Shown one piece after another: positions 25,019-34,230 of a stretch of DNA of 64,000 bases. How positions within the stretch are numbered: position 1 is the first letter of the stretch; each line of letters opens with the position of its first letter. The DNA comes from an uncultured Lachnospiraceae bacterium (GTDB taxonomy: Bacteria > Bacillota > Clostridia > Lachnospirales > Lachnospiraceae). The notes under the pieces were generated by a model. The model saw nothing but the letters and a program-made list of their open reading frames with translations, made no database searches and had not been told where the DNA came from. Made by a program: the position numbers and the translations under genes. The stretch spans positions 1 to 64,000 of the forward strand of contig CAMWUL010000006.1 in assembly GCA_947177445.1 (NCBI GenBank). Reading direction: 5' to 3'.

Positions 25019-26242
25019 ATGAGAAAGAAGAAGAGCAGACTTTTCCGCATTTTATGCGTGGCATTTTGCGCTGCGTTTATTTTGGGTACACCTCTGCAGA
25101 AGGCTTCCGCGGTGACCTCGGACAGCATTAAGGAGAAGGAAGCGCAGATCGACCAGGCGGAGAAAGAAAAAGAAGCGCTTAAGAACAGTCTGAGCGACAT
25201 ACAGGGGATCAAGAAGGAGCTGGAGGCTCAGCGGGCAAATCTGAAAAATTATGTGATGGAGCTGGATAAAAATCTGGCGATTATCGAGGAGAGAATTGCC
25301 GATCTTCTGCAGAGGATTACAGACAAGGAGGCGGAGATCACCGAGGCAGAGGCCCAGCTGGAGGCGGCCATAGAGAGAGAGGAAAGCCAGAAGATATCCA
25401 TGATGATCCATGTGCGGATGACCTACGAGAGAGGGGATCTCCAGCTGATGGATATGCTGACAGAGGCCGGCAGCTTTGGAAATTTTCTGAATAAAGCGGA
25501 TTTCGTTGAAAAAGTGATGGCTTATGACAGGCAGATCTGGCAGGACTATATCAGGACCCGAGAATATGTGGATCTGTGTAAGAGACAGCTGGAGCTGGAA
25601 AAGGAGATTCTGGACGAGACGAAGGCCGGCGTGGAGTTGGAACAGCAGAATCTGGAGGAGCTGATCGCTCAAAAGACACAGGATATCGTGAAATATGAGA
25701 CGGATATCAGTACCAAAGAGCAGGCTATTCAGGAGTTCGAGGAGGAAATCCAGGCCCAGGAGGAGATGATTGCCGCCCTGGAGGCCGCCATAGAGGAAGA
25801 AAAGCAGAGGATTCTGGCTTCCAGCGGTGTGGTGCTGACATATGATGGAGGCGTCTTTAAATTCCCTATGGCTACTTATACCAGGATTTCCAGCCCATAC
25901 GGCGACAGGATTCATCCTACGCTGGGAATTAATCAGTTTCATAATGGCGTGGACTTTGCGGCGCCTACGGGGACGGCTATTTATGCGGCCTATGACGGTA
26001 TTGTGGTGGCCGCGGATTACAGTTCTACCATGGGTAATTATGTGATGATAGATCACGGCGGCGGATTGTATACGATATACATGCATGCTTCCGCGCTTTA
26101 TGTGTCGAAGGATGATATAGTCGCCCGGGGGACGACAATTGCCGCGGTGGGGAGCACGGGGCGCACTACCGGACCGCATCTTCATTTCAGCGTCCGGCTG
26201 AACGGATCATATGTGTCGCCGTGGAATTATCTGAGTCAATAA
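25019..26242 (+). CDS. Secreted coiled-coil M23 peptidase (EnvC/PcsB-like)
   Basis: A 407-residue protein with a signal peptide (MRKKKSRLFRILCVAFCAAF, cut near ASA). A long coiled coil covers about residues 35-270, and a C-terminal LytM/M23 zinc peptidase domain follows. Zinc and catalytic residues appear in HNGVDFAAPTG and TGPHLHFSV. Coiled-coil M23 proteins are the partners that FtsEX switches on. The gene starts 55 bases after ftsX with TAGGAG upstream, and the earlier ATG at 24956 is rejected because it lies inside ftsX. Whether the peptidase itself is active or an activator cannot be told, but the metal ligands look complete. Confidence 0.9.
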   Translation: MRKKKSRLFRILCVAFCAAFILGTPLQKASAVTSDSIKEKEAQIDQAEKEKEALKNSLSDIQGIKKELEAQRANLKNYVMELDKNLAIIEERIADLLQRITDKEAEITEAEAQLEAAIEREESQKISMMIHVRMTYERGDLQLMDMLTEAGSFGNFLNKADFVEKVMAYDRQIWQDYIRTREYVDLCKRQLELEKEILDETKAGVELEQQNLEELIAQKTQDIVKYETDISTKEQAIQEFEEEIQAQEEMIAALEAAIEEEKQRILASSGVVLTYDGGVFKFPMATYTRISSPYGDRIHPTLGINQFHNGVDFAAPTGTAIYAAYDGIVVAADYSSTMGNYVMIDHGGGLYTIYMHASALYVSKDDIVARGTTIAAVGSTGRTTGPHLHFSVRLNGSYVSPWNYLSQ

Positions 26243-26265
26243 GGAGCAGGCGGGGAATGCGATTT

Positions 26266-26279
26266 GTTACTTTTCACGG
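26266..26279 (-). repeat. Partial inverted copy of the 40-base repeat
   Basis: GTTACTTTTCACGG is the reverse complement of the last 14 bases of the repeat at 13-52 and 21976-22015. The match stops there. It lies between the M23 and S41 protease genes. Confidence 0.45.
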
Positions 26280-26341
26280 GTAGGGGCCGCGAGGTGTTTA
26301 AAGAGGCGGATGAGGGGTATCATGATGAAGGAGGAGTCTGT

Positions 26342-27652
26342 ATGGATGAGAATCGGGCGTATTTTGACCACATGAACGGAGAATTGCCTTCGCGGAAGCC
26401 GGAGAGCGAGAAGGGAAGCGGAAAGGGGCTGTTCCTTGCAGGAATGATTACAGGTATTGCAGGGGCGCTTCTGGTAGTTGCCATCTGCATACTTGGGATC
26501 GGTGTCCAGGAGTCCCTGGAGGCCAGAGGAAATGCCGGGTCCTCGGCGAATGTGAATCTGAAGGAGGGCTCCGCCATCGATGCCGGGCTGATCAATAAGC
26601 TTCAGGGGCTGGAAAATACAATCCATCAGTATTTTTACTTGCGGGAGATGTCCAATGAGGAGCTCCAGGAGGGAATTTACAGAGGTCTTCTCTGGGCGCT
26701 GCAGGACCCTTATTCGGAATATTATTCTGCCGAGGAGCTGGAAGAGATCCTGCAGCAGACGGAAGGTATTTACTATGGAATCGGCGCCTATGTGACGCTG
26801 GACACTACCTCCAGCCTTCCCAAGATTAACGGCGTCATTGAGGGAACGCCGGCTGAGGAAGCGGGGCTCAGGACGGACGACATCATCTATGAGGTAGGAG
26901 GGGTGTCTACCTACGGCATGTCGGTTACGGAGGCTGTGGCCCTGATCAAGGGGCCGGAAAACACACAGGTGACGCTTACTATTGTGCGGAAGGGCGAGAC
27001 GGATTATCTGGAGTTTACGCTGACCAGACGAAAGGTGGAAGCGCCGACCGTAAAGCTGACTATGATGGAGGACGATATAGCCTACATTGAAATTACGGAA
27101 TTTGACGAGGTATCCATCGATCAGTTTGCCGATGCGCTGGCTACTGCCAGAGGCTCCGGCATGAAGGGACTGATCCTGGATCTGCGGGGAAATCCGGGCG
27201 GCAGCGTCAATGCCGTGGTAGAGATGTGCAGAATGATTCTGCCGGAGGGCATGATCGTATACACGGAAAACAAAGAAGGAAAGCGCAGCGAATATACCTG
27301 CGACGGCAAAAGAAAGCTGGAGGTGCCCATGACCGTGCTGGTGGACGGCAATTCTGCCAGCGCCTCCGAAATCATGGCGGGAGCCATCAAGGACTACGGA
27401 ATCGGTACCCTGGTGGGAACCACCACCTTTGGCAAGGGCATTGTACAGCAGATTATTTCCTTCCGGGATGGGTCGGCTGTGAAAATCACAATCAGCTCTT
27501 ATTTCACTCCCAAGGGTAATAATATTCATGGAATCGGAATTGAGCCCGACGTGGAATGCCCTTTTGACGGAGAGGCTTATTATGGAAGCGAGGAGCATCC
27601 CGACAATCAGCTGGAAAAAGCCAGGGAGGTATTGCTGGAGATGATGAAGTAA
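26342..27652 (+). CDS. Carboxy-terminal processing protease, S41 family (CtpA-like)
   Basis: A 436-residue membrane-anchored protease. One hydrophobic helix lies near residues 30-55, followed by a PDZ domain (INGVIEGTPAEEAGLRTDDI) and the S41 catalytic core. The nucleophile Ser is in VDGNSASASEIMAG and the general base Lys in TTFGKGIVQ. CtpA-type proteases trim or degrade peptidoglycan hydrolases, which fits the preceding M23 gene. AAGGAGGAG is five bases upstream of the ATG at 26342; the frame from 26264 begins in the repeat and is rejected. Confidence 0.9.
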   Translation: MDENRAYFDHMNGELPSRKPESEKGSGKGLFLAGMITGIAGALLVVAICILGIGVQESLEARGNAGSSANVNLKEGSAIDAGLINKLQGLENTIHQYFYLREMSNEELQEGIYRGLLWALQDPYSEYYSAEELEEILQQTEGIYYGIGAYVTLDTTSSLPKINGVIEGTPAEEAGLRTDDIIYEVGGVSTYGMSVTEAVALIKGPENTQVTLTIVRKGETDYLEFTLTRRKVEAPTVKLTMMEDDIAYIEITEFDEVSIDQFADALATARGSGMKGLILDLRGNPGGSVNAVVEMCRMILPEGMIVYTENKEGKRSEYTCDGKRKLEVPMTVLVDGNSASASEIMAGAIKDYGIGTLVGTTTFGKGIVQQIISFRDGSAVKITISSYFTPKGNNIHGIGIEPDVECPFDGEAYYGSEEHPDNQLEKAREVLLEMMK

Positions 27653-27687
27653 GGGTGCGCCTGCAGAAAACGGCAGAGGATAAAAGG

Positions 27688-28104
27688 ATGATGGAGTACG
27701 AAGAAATAAAGCAGCTGAAGCAGAGCGAAAAGAGCACGGTATATCTGGTGCGTGAAAAAGGCAGCTCTCAGGTATTTGTGAAAAAGGTATTGACCGGACA
27801 GCATCCGGTATATCGAGTGCTTCAGAAGCTTCAGCATCCCTGCCTGCCTAAGCTGTATCAGACTCTGATTTCCGAGGATTCCACCACGGTTATTGAGGAA
27901 TATATAGAGGGGCAGTCCTCCGGCAAGGCAGAATTATCTGAAAAGCAGTTTCTGCATTCGGGACCGGGCAATGCCTACCGCTTTACGGTTCAAGTATATT
28001 CCTCGCGGCCCAATGAGTATGCGTCGAGTCCCATGCCGGATTTTTGTTCTTTTGCTTATGGCCGGACTGAGAGTGTCGGTTTTACTGCTGTACCCTTCCA
28101 ATGA
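27688..28104 (+). pseudogene. Truncated protein kinase-like N-lobe joined to foreign sequence
   Basis: Codons from 27688 to about 27955 encode what looks like a Ser/Thr kinase N-lobe (EKSTVYLVREKG, FVKKVL, LQHPCLPKLYQTL, TVIEEYIEG). The catalytic loop and the rest of the kinase are missing. After LSEKQF the frame runs into unrelated residues and stops at 28104, overlapping the next chimeric frame. This is best explained by a deletion that fused the start of a kinase gene to the 5' region of an SGNH/DHHW-like gene. A short protein might still be made, but it could not be a kinase. Confidence 0.65.
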
Positions 28105-28630
28105 AATAGTTCGTACATGGCACCGCTTTTATGCGCTGGATAAGGGTGAGGTGGAGCTTCTGGTGGCAGGCAGCAGTCATGCCTATGCCACCTTTGATCC
28201 TGCCGTTATTTCCCGGACAACAGGAATGAACTGCTATCTTCTGACCTCTGTCATGTCCAAGGAGACGGCCAGGCAGTATGCCCAGGCAGAATATAATCCT
28301 TCTGAATGGGTTATTTCCGAGGTCAATCAGGTATACTTTCATAAGCTGGCGCAGCTGTGCCAAGAGGAGGGCATTCTCTTTTACGTGGTCATGGCTCCCA
28401 TGTATGACGTATATATCCGATCTATCAATTATGACAGCTGTACCGATAAAATTAAAGCCCTTGCCGAGAGCGAGGGAGTTTTGTTTCTGGACTGTAATCT
28501 GCATTATGACGAGATTGGTCTGACTGCCGTGGACTTCGAGGATGCGTTTAACGGATATCATCACCTGAACGGCGCAGGCGCGCAAAAGGTGACAGAATTT
28601 GTCATGGAAACCCTTTTTGGGCAGAGCTGA
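28013..28630 (+). pseudogene. Internally deleted SGNH/DHHW-like surface O-acylation protein
   Basis: The frame starts MSMRRVPCRIFVLLLM with a membrane anchor, then the expected GSSHAYATFDPAVI motif. It jumps after KETARQYAQAEYNPSEWVISEVNQVYFHKL to the C-terminal part (ILFYVVMAPMYDVY, FLDCNL, GYHHLNGAGAQKVTEFV). Intact members of this DltD/AlgX/DHHW-like class are usually about 350-400 residues. This one has about 205 and no ribosome-binding site, so an internal deletion is likely. A homologous fragment lies at 37784-37834. Such proteins normally work with an MBOAT acyltransferase, whose damaged gene is at 37.8-39.1 kb. Confidence 0.6.
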
Positions 28631-29086
28631 CTATGCGTTCAGGTATTTTCGCAGGATAGGAGCTTCGTTCAACTCAGCATCCTGAAAATTTTTATAAAAT
28701 CTGTCTGCAGCTTCATTTGTAGCGCGAATCAAATAATACTGGTCTATATTGTGCTTTTTACAATCTTTTTCAAGCTCCGCAAAAAGCATTTGCGCAATTC
28801 CTTTGTGCCTGTGCGCTTTCAGGACGTAGACCCAGTCTACATACGCCATCCGATAACCATCCTGCATACAGCCGTAAAAATGATACTCTATTCGTCCTAC
28901 CACTTTGCCCTTTTTCATTGCAAGAACAGAGGTGGTTTTGGTGAAAAAAGGATCCGAAATTCTGCTTTTTATGCCTTGCTCATCGACTTTTTCGGCAGTC
29001 ATCATATCAGGCTCTTCATGCATCGCAGTCTTTAAATATGCAATATAATCATCTACATTATTTTCATTCAGTCTTTCAAAGGTCAT
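28631..29086 (-). CDS. GNAT family N-acetyltransferase
   Basis: A 151-residue GNAT protein. The acetyl-CoA binding motif A is visible as YVDWVYVLKAHRHKGIAQMLFAELEKDCKK, followed by ATNEAADRFYKNF. The substrate is unknown. GGGAG precedes the start. It is the last gene on the minus strand after the glycosyltransferase operon, with a 76-base gap, so cotranscription is possible but not assured. Confidence 0.8.
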   Translation of the reverse strand: MTFERLNENNVDDYIAYLKTAMHEEPDMMTAEKVDEQGIKSRISDPFFTKTTSVLAMKKGKVVGRIEYHFYGCMQDGYRMAYVDWVYVLKAHRHKGIAQMLFAELEKDCKKHNIDQYYLIRATNEAADRFYKNFQDAELNEAPILRKYLNA

Positions 29087-29162
29087 TTGACGGACTCCCT
29101 TCTTTGATTGCTGTTTTTTCCATCAGATGTGTAACATAGATTGATCCGCCGCCGCAACCCTT

Positions 29163-30263
29163 TCACCAGGGAATATTATCGCCTCTTCGTACCTGTGCGT
29201 GCTTTGACGGATCCTCATATTGATCCATGAAGTCCGCCCCCAGCATAATCATTTCATCGGCAAATTGAATGGCTTTTACTTCCGTAAAGATGGAAATAAC
29301 TTTTTTGACATGAAAACCGGGGAAAAAATTTAACAACTCCATTGGCATCATGGCGTCAAACTGAATGTATTTCTGAAACAGCTTCTGATAATCCAGTTCA
29401 TCTCTGGGATGAGGCTTTATATAAACCTCACCTTCCTGACTGTATTTATTGGTCAGATCTCTGAAAATTCTTTCTCTGGTTTGTAAATCACAGAGCGGTT
29501 CAGTCAGAATTAATATTTTCTGCACATCTGAGCCTTCCTGAATTTGACGCTCTATGGTGTCGATATCCTTTATAAAGGCTCTTAATATAATTTTCTTATC
29601 GTCTGCGGTCAGATTGTCGGTCAGAGCCTGCCTGCTGACTTCCACATACTTTTTAAAGGGATAATCGATAACGCTGATATCGTTTACTTCCATATCGATA
29701 CAGTACCTGCCGTATCCATTCTGCACAAAAATCAGATTCAGCTTGGAAGACATAAATGCTTTTAGCCGGAAATAGCCCCTGTTTTCGTATCTGGCTCCGT
29801 CACAATACTTGAGGGTATTTAAGCCATCCTCCACCGCATGATAAGGAATATGCTTCCAGTTCAAATAATAGCCCACAGGGTCAATGTCGCAGAATACATA
29901 AATGTCCTCATACTGGGTAAAATCTACCGGAATATCACGTTCGCACAGCCTGCCGAATTTTTTTGTCATCATAATACGGCGGAACATATTTACGATAATA
30001 TTTCCGCTGTCTATGGAATACTTGTCCAATTCGGGATATGCGCTTTGACGTTTTTCATCATATTCCAGCACTTCGCAGAAAAGACCGCTCTTTTCTGCGC
30101 ATTCCTTAAATGAACTGAAGTCCGAGGACATTTTGCTCAGCACAAGTGTTGCCCGGCCCTGTTCCTGCTTAGGTCTGTTCAATTCTTTTAGAAATGTAAC
30201 ATATACGTGATAATAGGTATGGCATACATAAATTCTGCCTTTTTCCTTCTGCCGTTTATTCAT
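29163..30263 (-). CDS. Putative glycosyltransferase, GT52/capsule sialyltransferase-like
   Basis: A 366-residue protein with a two-Rossmann GT-B look. The N-terminus is YVCHTYYHVYVTFL, the middle has the acidic motif YHAVEDGLNTLKY, and the C-terminal half has EGEVYIKPHPRDELDY followed by a segment ending VISIFTEVKAIQ. The EDG and HP motifs are typical of GT52-like capsular sialyltransferases, but donor and acceptor cannot be deduced and no CMP-sugar synthetase lies nearby. It overlaps the preceding DUF4910 gene by eight bases. Confidence 0.6.
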   Translation of the reverse strand: MNKRQKEKGRIYVCHTYYHVYVTFLKELNRPKQEQGRATLVLSKMSSDFSSFKECAEKSGLFCEVLEYDEKRQSAYPELDKYSIDSGNIIVNMFRRIMMTKKFGRLCERDIPVDFTQYEDIYVFCDIDPVGYYLNWKHIPYHAVEDGLNTLKYCDGARYENRGYFRLKAFMSSKLNLIFVQNGYGRYCIDMEVNDISVIDYPFKKYVEVSRQALTDNLTADDKKIILRAFIKDIDTIERQIQEGSDVQKILILTEPLCDLQTRERIFRDLTNKYSQEGEVYIKPHPRDELDYQKLFQKYIQFDAMMPMELLNFFPGFHVKKVISIFTEVKAIQFADEMIMLGADFMDQYEDPSKHAQVRRGDNIPW

Positions 30264-31539
30264 TTACTGTCTCCAACAAATCAGCCTCTTTCAACTTGGT
30301 AATTATCGGAATTAAGTGAGCAGCAGGCACATGAATAATGTTGCTGATGTCGATCAGATCCCGCCTGCCGTCAGCATAAGCAATAAAATCCACCATCCCT
30401 TTTACCGTATCATAAGAATCCTTTTTGCTCACAGTGGGGTACATCCCCCGTTTTCCAAGCTGGGGCTCACATAAACACTTAATCCTGTAAAAAGCATTAT
30501 ACTCGATAGTATTGAATATTGCCTCATATACATCATACATTCCCTGCAGACCTTCCGGCGATATAAAATCCATATTATCCAGCGAGGTGTGATACTCGGG
30601 ATATTCGCCATATTTACTTCTGCATACGACGCAAACAGGCAAATCCACGCCGGGAGCATTATACTGGCGCTCATCGGAGCCCCTGTTCAGATAGGAATAA
30701 CATATATATTCCGGATAATGAAAGGACAGCACATTCCGTGCCGCTCTGTCAGCCAGTGTATTACCGTCTCTGCTGGGAACATAGGAATAGGTTCTGTTGT
30801 CTCCCACACAGGAAAGTACAAAGCCGGCAATCGTATGAGACTTCATGTGCTCAAGGTGCCGGGACAAATAAGTGATGGAGCCAATTGTTTCCGGAATCCA
30901 CAAAAATCGGTAAGTGTATTTTCTGTCTGTCTGTGAGATGACTTTTTTGGCAAGAGCTGTCGCCAGTACAGGTCCGGACAATTCATTGTTAGCCATGGAT
31001 GGATGGCAGACATAGGTGGAAATTAAAATTTCCTTGTCCTCCCTGCCGGGAATAACCAATTCGCCATAGGTCAGGCTCCCGTCAAAAAGCTCGCTGTCTA
31101 TCACCATATGATACTGTCCGGGGGGCAGGCTGTCTCTTTGCCTCTCTGACATGCAAAATCCATATCTGGGCGTATAATAAGAGGTCACATAAGGGACCGC
31201 GTCCGGCTGTCCTTTCTGCACATAGATATACTCCTTCAGCTCATCCAGATCTACCCAGCGGTCTACCGGCACGGAATATCCCATTACATGAAGATTCAAA
31301 TCCTTATAATCTATAATGCGGCTGCCGTGTTCGTCTTCAATGTATGCCTGGCGCACTGCCCATTCCTTAGGCACCGTCCAGTCAAAAGCCCGGGTGCCGG
31401 AAGGAACCTCATGGACAGCCATATCCGGCAGCTCCCGCCGCAGAATCGACAGTGTCTGCCGTACACCGCTGCCGGTCAGGCTTCTGTCAATGGGAAACAG
31501 CTCCTTTGCCAATTGATACATTTCATTTCCAATACTCAT
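30256..31539 (-). CDS. DUF4910 aminopeptidase-like protein
   Basis: A 427-residue protein of the DUF4910/DUF2172 type, which has an M28-like aminopeptidase fold with a C-terminal winged helix. The start AKELFPIDRSLTGSGVRQTL is characteristic, and probable zinc ligands occur in TYVCHPSMANNELSGP and in PEYHTSLDNMDFI. Relatives commonly occur in polysaccharide gene clusters, where their reaction is not established. It overlaps both neighbours (four bases with the GT2 gene, eight with the GT52-like gene), showing a tight operon. Confidence 0.8.
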   Translation of the reverse strand: MSIGNEMYQLAKELFPIDRSLTGSGVRQTLSILRRELPDMAVHEVPSGTRAFDWTVPKEWAVRQAYIEDEHGSRIIDYKDLNLHVMGYSVPVDRWVDLDELKEYIYVQKGQPDAVPYVTSYYTPRYGFCMSERQRDSLPPGQYHMVIDSELFDGSLTYGELVIPGREDKEILISTYVCHPSMANNELSGPVLATALAKKVISQTDRKYTYRFLWIPETIGSITYLSRHLEHMKSHTIAGFVLSCVGDNRTYSYVPSRDGNTLADRAARNVLSFHYPEYICYSYLNRGSDERQYNAPGVDLPVCVVCRSKYGEYPEYHTSLDNMDFISPEGLQGMYDVYEAIFNTIEYNAFYRIKCLCEPQLGKRGMYPTVSKKDSYDTVKGMVDFIAYADGRRDLIDISNIIHVPAAHLIPIITKLKEADLLETVNE

Positions 31540-32573
31540 TTGCTTTTTCCTTTCCGCCCATACCGCAGTCTGCGGTACCCGTGCAGCAGCTTATAATATA
31601 TCAGGAATAAAATCGGACTTTTCACATGCAGGTCAATCAGCTTTTTGCTTTCTTTATCCATATATTGCTTATAATATGAGTTGTCCATATAATGAGGCGC
31701 CTGTGTCAGAAGAAAGCTTCTCAGCCTGCGGACAAACGCCAGGGAAGGAAAGCCTGCGGCCTGAAGATAAGAAAATAAAGTAGTTTTATATCCAAGCTCT
31801 ATGATTTTATATGTGATTTCTTCCGGATATTTATCAAAGAAGTCTCTTTGCACGCATTCCTTTTTATAAAACTCCATTGCCTTGATGCGGTCCTCGCAGC
31901 GGGCAATATTTACCGTATGAACAGTGGAATCGGCATTTTGATAATAAAAATACAGCGGCTGTGCCACCCGTTCAAAGCGGCCGGCATACAACAGGGGCAG
32001 GGATCCGATGGCGTTATCCTCGTAAAACATGAATTCCGGAAAACGGATATTCGACTTTTCAAACAGCTCCCGGCGATAAATTTTGATTACCATGCTGCCC
32101 GGCTGCAGAATCAGTTGTTTATATTGCGCTTCGCCGAGCACACCGGTTTGCGCGTCGGTGTTATTGTGTACAACAGTGCCCGTTTCTCTGCCGATTTCAG
32201 TCGTAATAAGATAATCGCAGCCGACGACATCCGCGCCGGTTTCTTCTGCTTTTGCCAGAAGCAGGGAGAACATGTTTGGGGAAATCCAGTCGTCGCTGTC
32301 GATAAAGCCCACCCATTGACCGCATGCTTTTTGAAGTCCCAGGTTCTTTGCTCCTCCCTGACGCCGGTTGACCGGGGAGGCTATGGTCACAAAGCGTGGT
32401 CCGTACTTTTCGCTGCAGCTTTCCAAAAATGCCAGAGAATCATCCGTGGATTTGTCATCTATGGCAATGATTTCCATATCCGCCACATCCTGCTTCAGCA
32501 GAGAATCCAGACAGTTTTTCAGCTTTCCGCCGGACATCATGTTATAAACCGGTACGATAACACTTAATTTCAT
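31536..32573 (-). CDS. Glycosyltransferase family 2 protein
   Basis: A 345-residue GT-A enzyme. It has the nucleotide-sugar binding start LSVIVPVYNMMSGGKLKNCLDSLL, the metal-binding GFIDSDDWISP and the acceptor-side FYEDNAIGSLPLLY. The C-terminal region is basic and lacks clear membrane helices. It heads the minus-strand operon from the promoter at 32612-32639. It probably adds one sugar of a surface glycan. Confidence 0.9.
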   Translation of the reverse strand: MKLSVIVPVYNMMSGGKLKNCLDSLLKQDVADMEIIAIDDKSTDDSLAFLESCSEKYGPRFVTIASPVNRRQGGAKNLGLQKACGQWVGFIDSDDWISPNMFSLLLAKAEETGADVVGCDYLITTEIGRETGTVVHNNTDAQTGVLGEAQYKQLILQPGSMVIKIYRRELFEKSNIRFPEFMFYEDNAIGSLPLLYAGRFERVAQPLYFYYQNADSTVHTVNIARCEDRIKAMEFYKKECVQRDFFDKYPEEITYKIIELGYKTTLFSYLQAAGFPSLAFVRRLRSFLLTQAPHYMDNSYYKQYMDKESKKLIDLHVKSPILFLIYYKLLHGYRRLRYGRKGKSK

Positions 32574-32611
32574 AGAGCAATCCTCGCTGTTACAGGCTTT
32601 TTTACGAATTC

Positions 32612-32639
32612 ATTATAGCGGATTCCATAGTAAAGTCAA
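32612..32639 (-). promoter_or_regulatory. SigA-type promoter of the minus-strand glycosyltransferase operon
   Basis: On the minus strand TTGACT (32634-32639) and TATAAT (32612-32617) are 16 bases apart, about 40 bases upstream of the GT2 start codon. Confidence 0.75.
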
Positions 32640-32724
32640 GCCATTTTGGCAGTTCAAGTTCTCATGCAGGCATGGAATTTGGCCATGTCAGGCTGACGTG
32701 TGAACTGTAACTGTAAAAAAGGAG

Positions 32725-32753
32725 TGTGCAATTTTACTGGTATGTGTTATACT
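32725..32753 (+). promoter_or_regulatory. Possible extended -10 promoter of the acyl-transfer operon
   Basis: TATACT (32748-32753) carries a TGn extension (32745-32747). The -35, TGTGCA (32725-32730), is a poor match at 17 bases. The first gene starts at 32821. Confidence 0.45.
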
Positions 32754-32820
32754 TATTTTCAGAGTCTGCCGCCGCATAAGCGGTTCGGTGCGATAATTGT
32801 ATTTGGGGAAAGGTATGAAG

Positions 32821-34230
32821 ATGGATACAGTGGATATCATCTTAAAAAGGATAGAACAATTTGAGCTGAAGCAGACCTTTGTAATAGATGCCGCTTCAGG
32901 GACAGAATATTCCTATGAAGCCATTTATCAAAGGGCCGGCCGTATTGGGAGTAATTTACGAAACAGAGGCATTTCTGAGCTGGTTGTATGTATGGAGAAC
33001 AGTGTGGAGCTGCTGACTGTGTATTTCGCAGCTTTGTTGTATCAAATCATTGTCATTCCTGTGGATCCTGAGAAAAGTGAGGACGAAATTGCGGCGATCA
33101 GGAAAATCCATTCCCGCGCAATTTATATGGAAAGAGATTCCCTGGAGCAAATATTGAGCGAGGGCGGGCAGGAAACCACAAGAGGTTTTAAAGATGTGGA
33201 CTATGACAGCCTTTTTCTGATAACCTATACCTCGGGAAGCACCGGTAAGCCCAAAGGCGTAATGCATTCTGCAGGGAATTTGTTCCTTTCAGCGTCGGCC
33301 TTTGGAGAGAGCATGCAGTATGGAGAGCATACGGTCCTGGCACACGTGATGCCGATGACATATATGGCCGGTATTTTGAACAGTATCTTTCTTCCGTTTG
33401 TTATGGGAGGAAAGGTGGTTGTTTTTCCAAGATTTAATATGAAATCGGCGTTCGGCTTTTGGAGCAATGTAGTAAGGTATGAGGTTAACACATTCTGGCT
33501 GTCGCCGACTATGCTGAGAATAATAGATATTATTGACGCAAAGGGAGCATATAAGGATTATCTGCACAGGGTAAATGCCGCAGTCAGTGTGGGGACAGCG
33601 CCGCTGTATCAGGATTTGCGCGATAAAATCGAAAATAAATACAGTATTCGTCTCTGCCAAAGCTATGGACTGTCAGAAACGTTGTTTCTGACGTCCGAGC
33701 GGAGGGAAAGAGGAGAGGGCTTGGATTCGGCTGGATCGCTGCTGCCAGGTGTTGAGCTGAGGCTTGACGGCGATGGAGAGATACAGGTGTCTGTGCCGTG
33801 GATGTTTCTCGGGTATGCAGGCAGTGACGGGCAGGGGGAATTTTCAGATGCATATTATCGAACCGGTGATTTGGGTTATATGAAGGATGGATGCCTGTTT
33901 ATAAACGGGCGGAAAAAGGATTTGATTATTCGGGGAGGCTTTAATATCAATCCGAATGATATACAGGAATATTTACAGAGCGTTGACGGCGTAAGTGAAA
34001 ATGCGGTTCTTTCCTGTGTCCGGCAGGGTGAGGAACAGATCGTTTGCTGTTATACGGGAAGCCGGGAACAGGATATCCATCTGCTGAATGAAGGATTGGA
34101 GAAAGCGCTGGGAAGGCACTATAAGCTGGATTATCTGGTAAAACTTACGGAAATGCCCAAAAATCTGAATGGGAAGGTGGACAGGCAGAAGCTGCAGGAG
34201 CTGCTGAAAAAAGATGATTTTAAAATTTGA
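32821..34230 (+). CDS. AMP-binding acyl-CoA/acyl-ACP ligase
   Basis: A 469-residue member of the ANL adenylating superfamily. The P-loop-like TYTSGSTGKPKGVMHS, the YGLSE motif, YRTGDLG and the catalytic C-terminal Lys in NLNGKVDRQKLQ are all present. It should activate a carboxylic acid as acyl-AMP. With an acyl carrier protein gene three places downstream it most likely loads that ACP. The ATG at 32821 is favoured because GGGGAAAGG ends seven bases before it. The gene overlaps the following VOC gene by 17 bases. Codon use here is visibly more AT-rich than in 1-27 kb. Confidence 0.85.
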   Translation: MDTVDIILKRIEQFELKQTFVIDAASGTEYSYEAIYQRAGRIGSNLRNRGISELVVCMENSVELLTVYFAALLYQIIVIPVDPEKSEDEIAAIRKIHSRAIYMERDSLEQILSEGGQETTRGFKDVDYDSLFLITYTSGSTGKPKGVMHSAGNLFLSASAFGESMQYGEHTVLAHVMPMTYMAGILNSIFLPFVMGGKVVVFPRFNMKSAFGFWSNVVRYEVNTFWLSPTMLRIIDIIDAKGAYKDYLHRVNAAVSVGTAPLYQDLRDKIENKYSIRLCQSYGLSETLFLTSERRERGEGLDSAGSLLPGVELRLDGDGEIQVSVPWMFLGYAGSDGQGEFSDAYYRTGDLGYMKDGCLFINGRKKDLIIRGGFNINPNDIQEYLQSVDGVSENAVLSCVRQGEEQIVCCYTGSREQDIHLLNEGLEKALGRHYKLDYLVKLTEMPKNLNGKVDRQKLQELLKKDDFKI

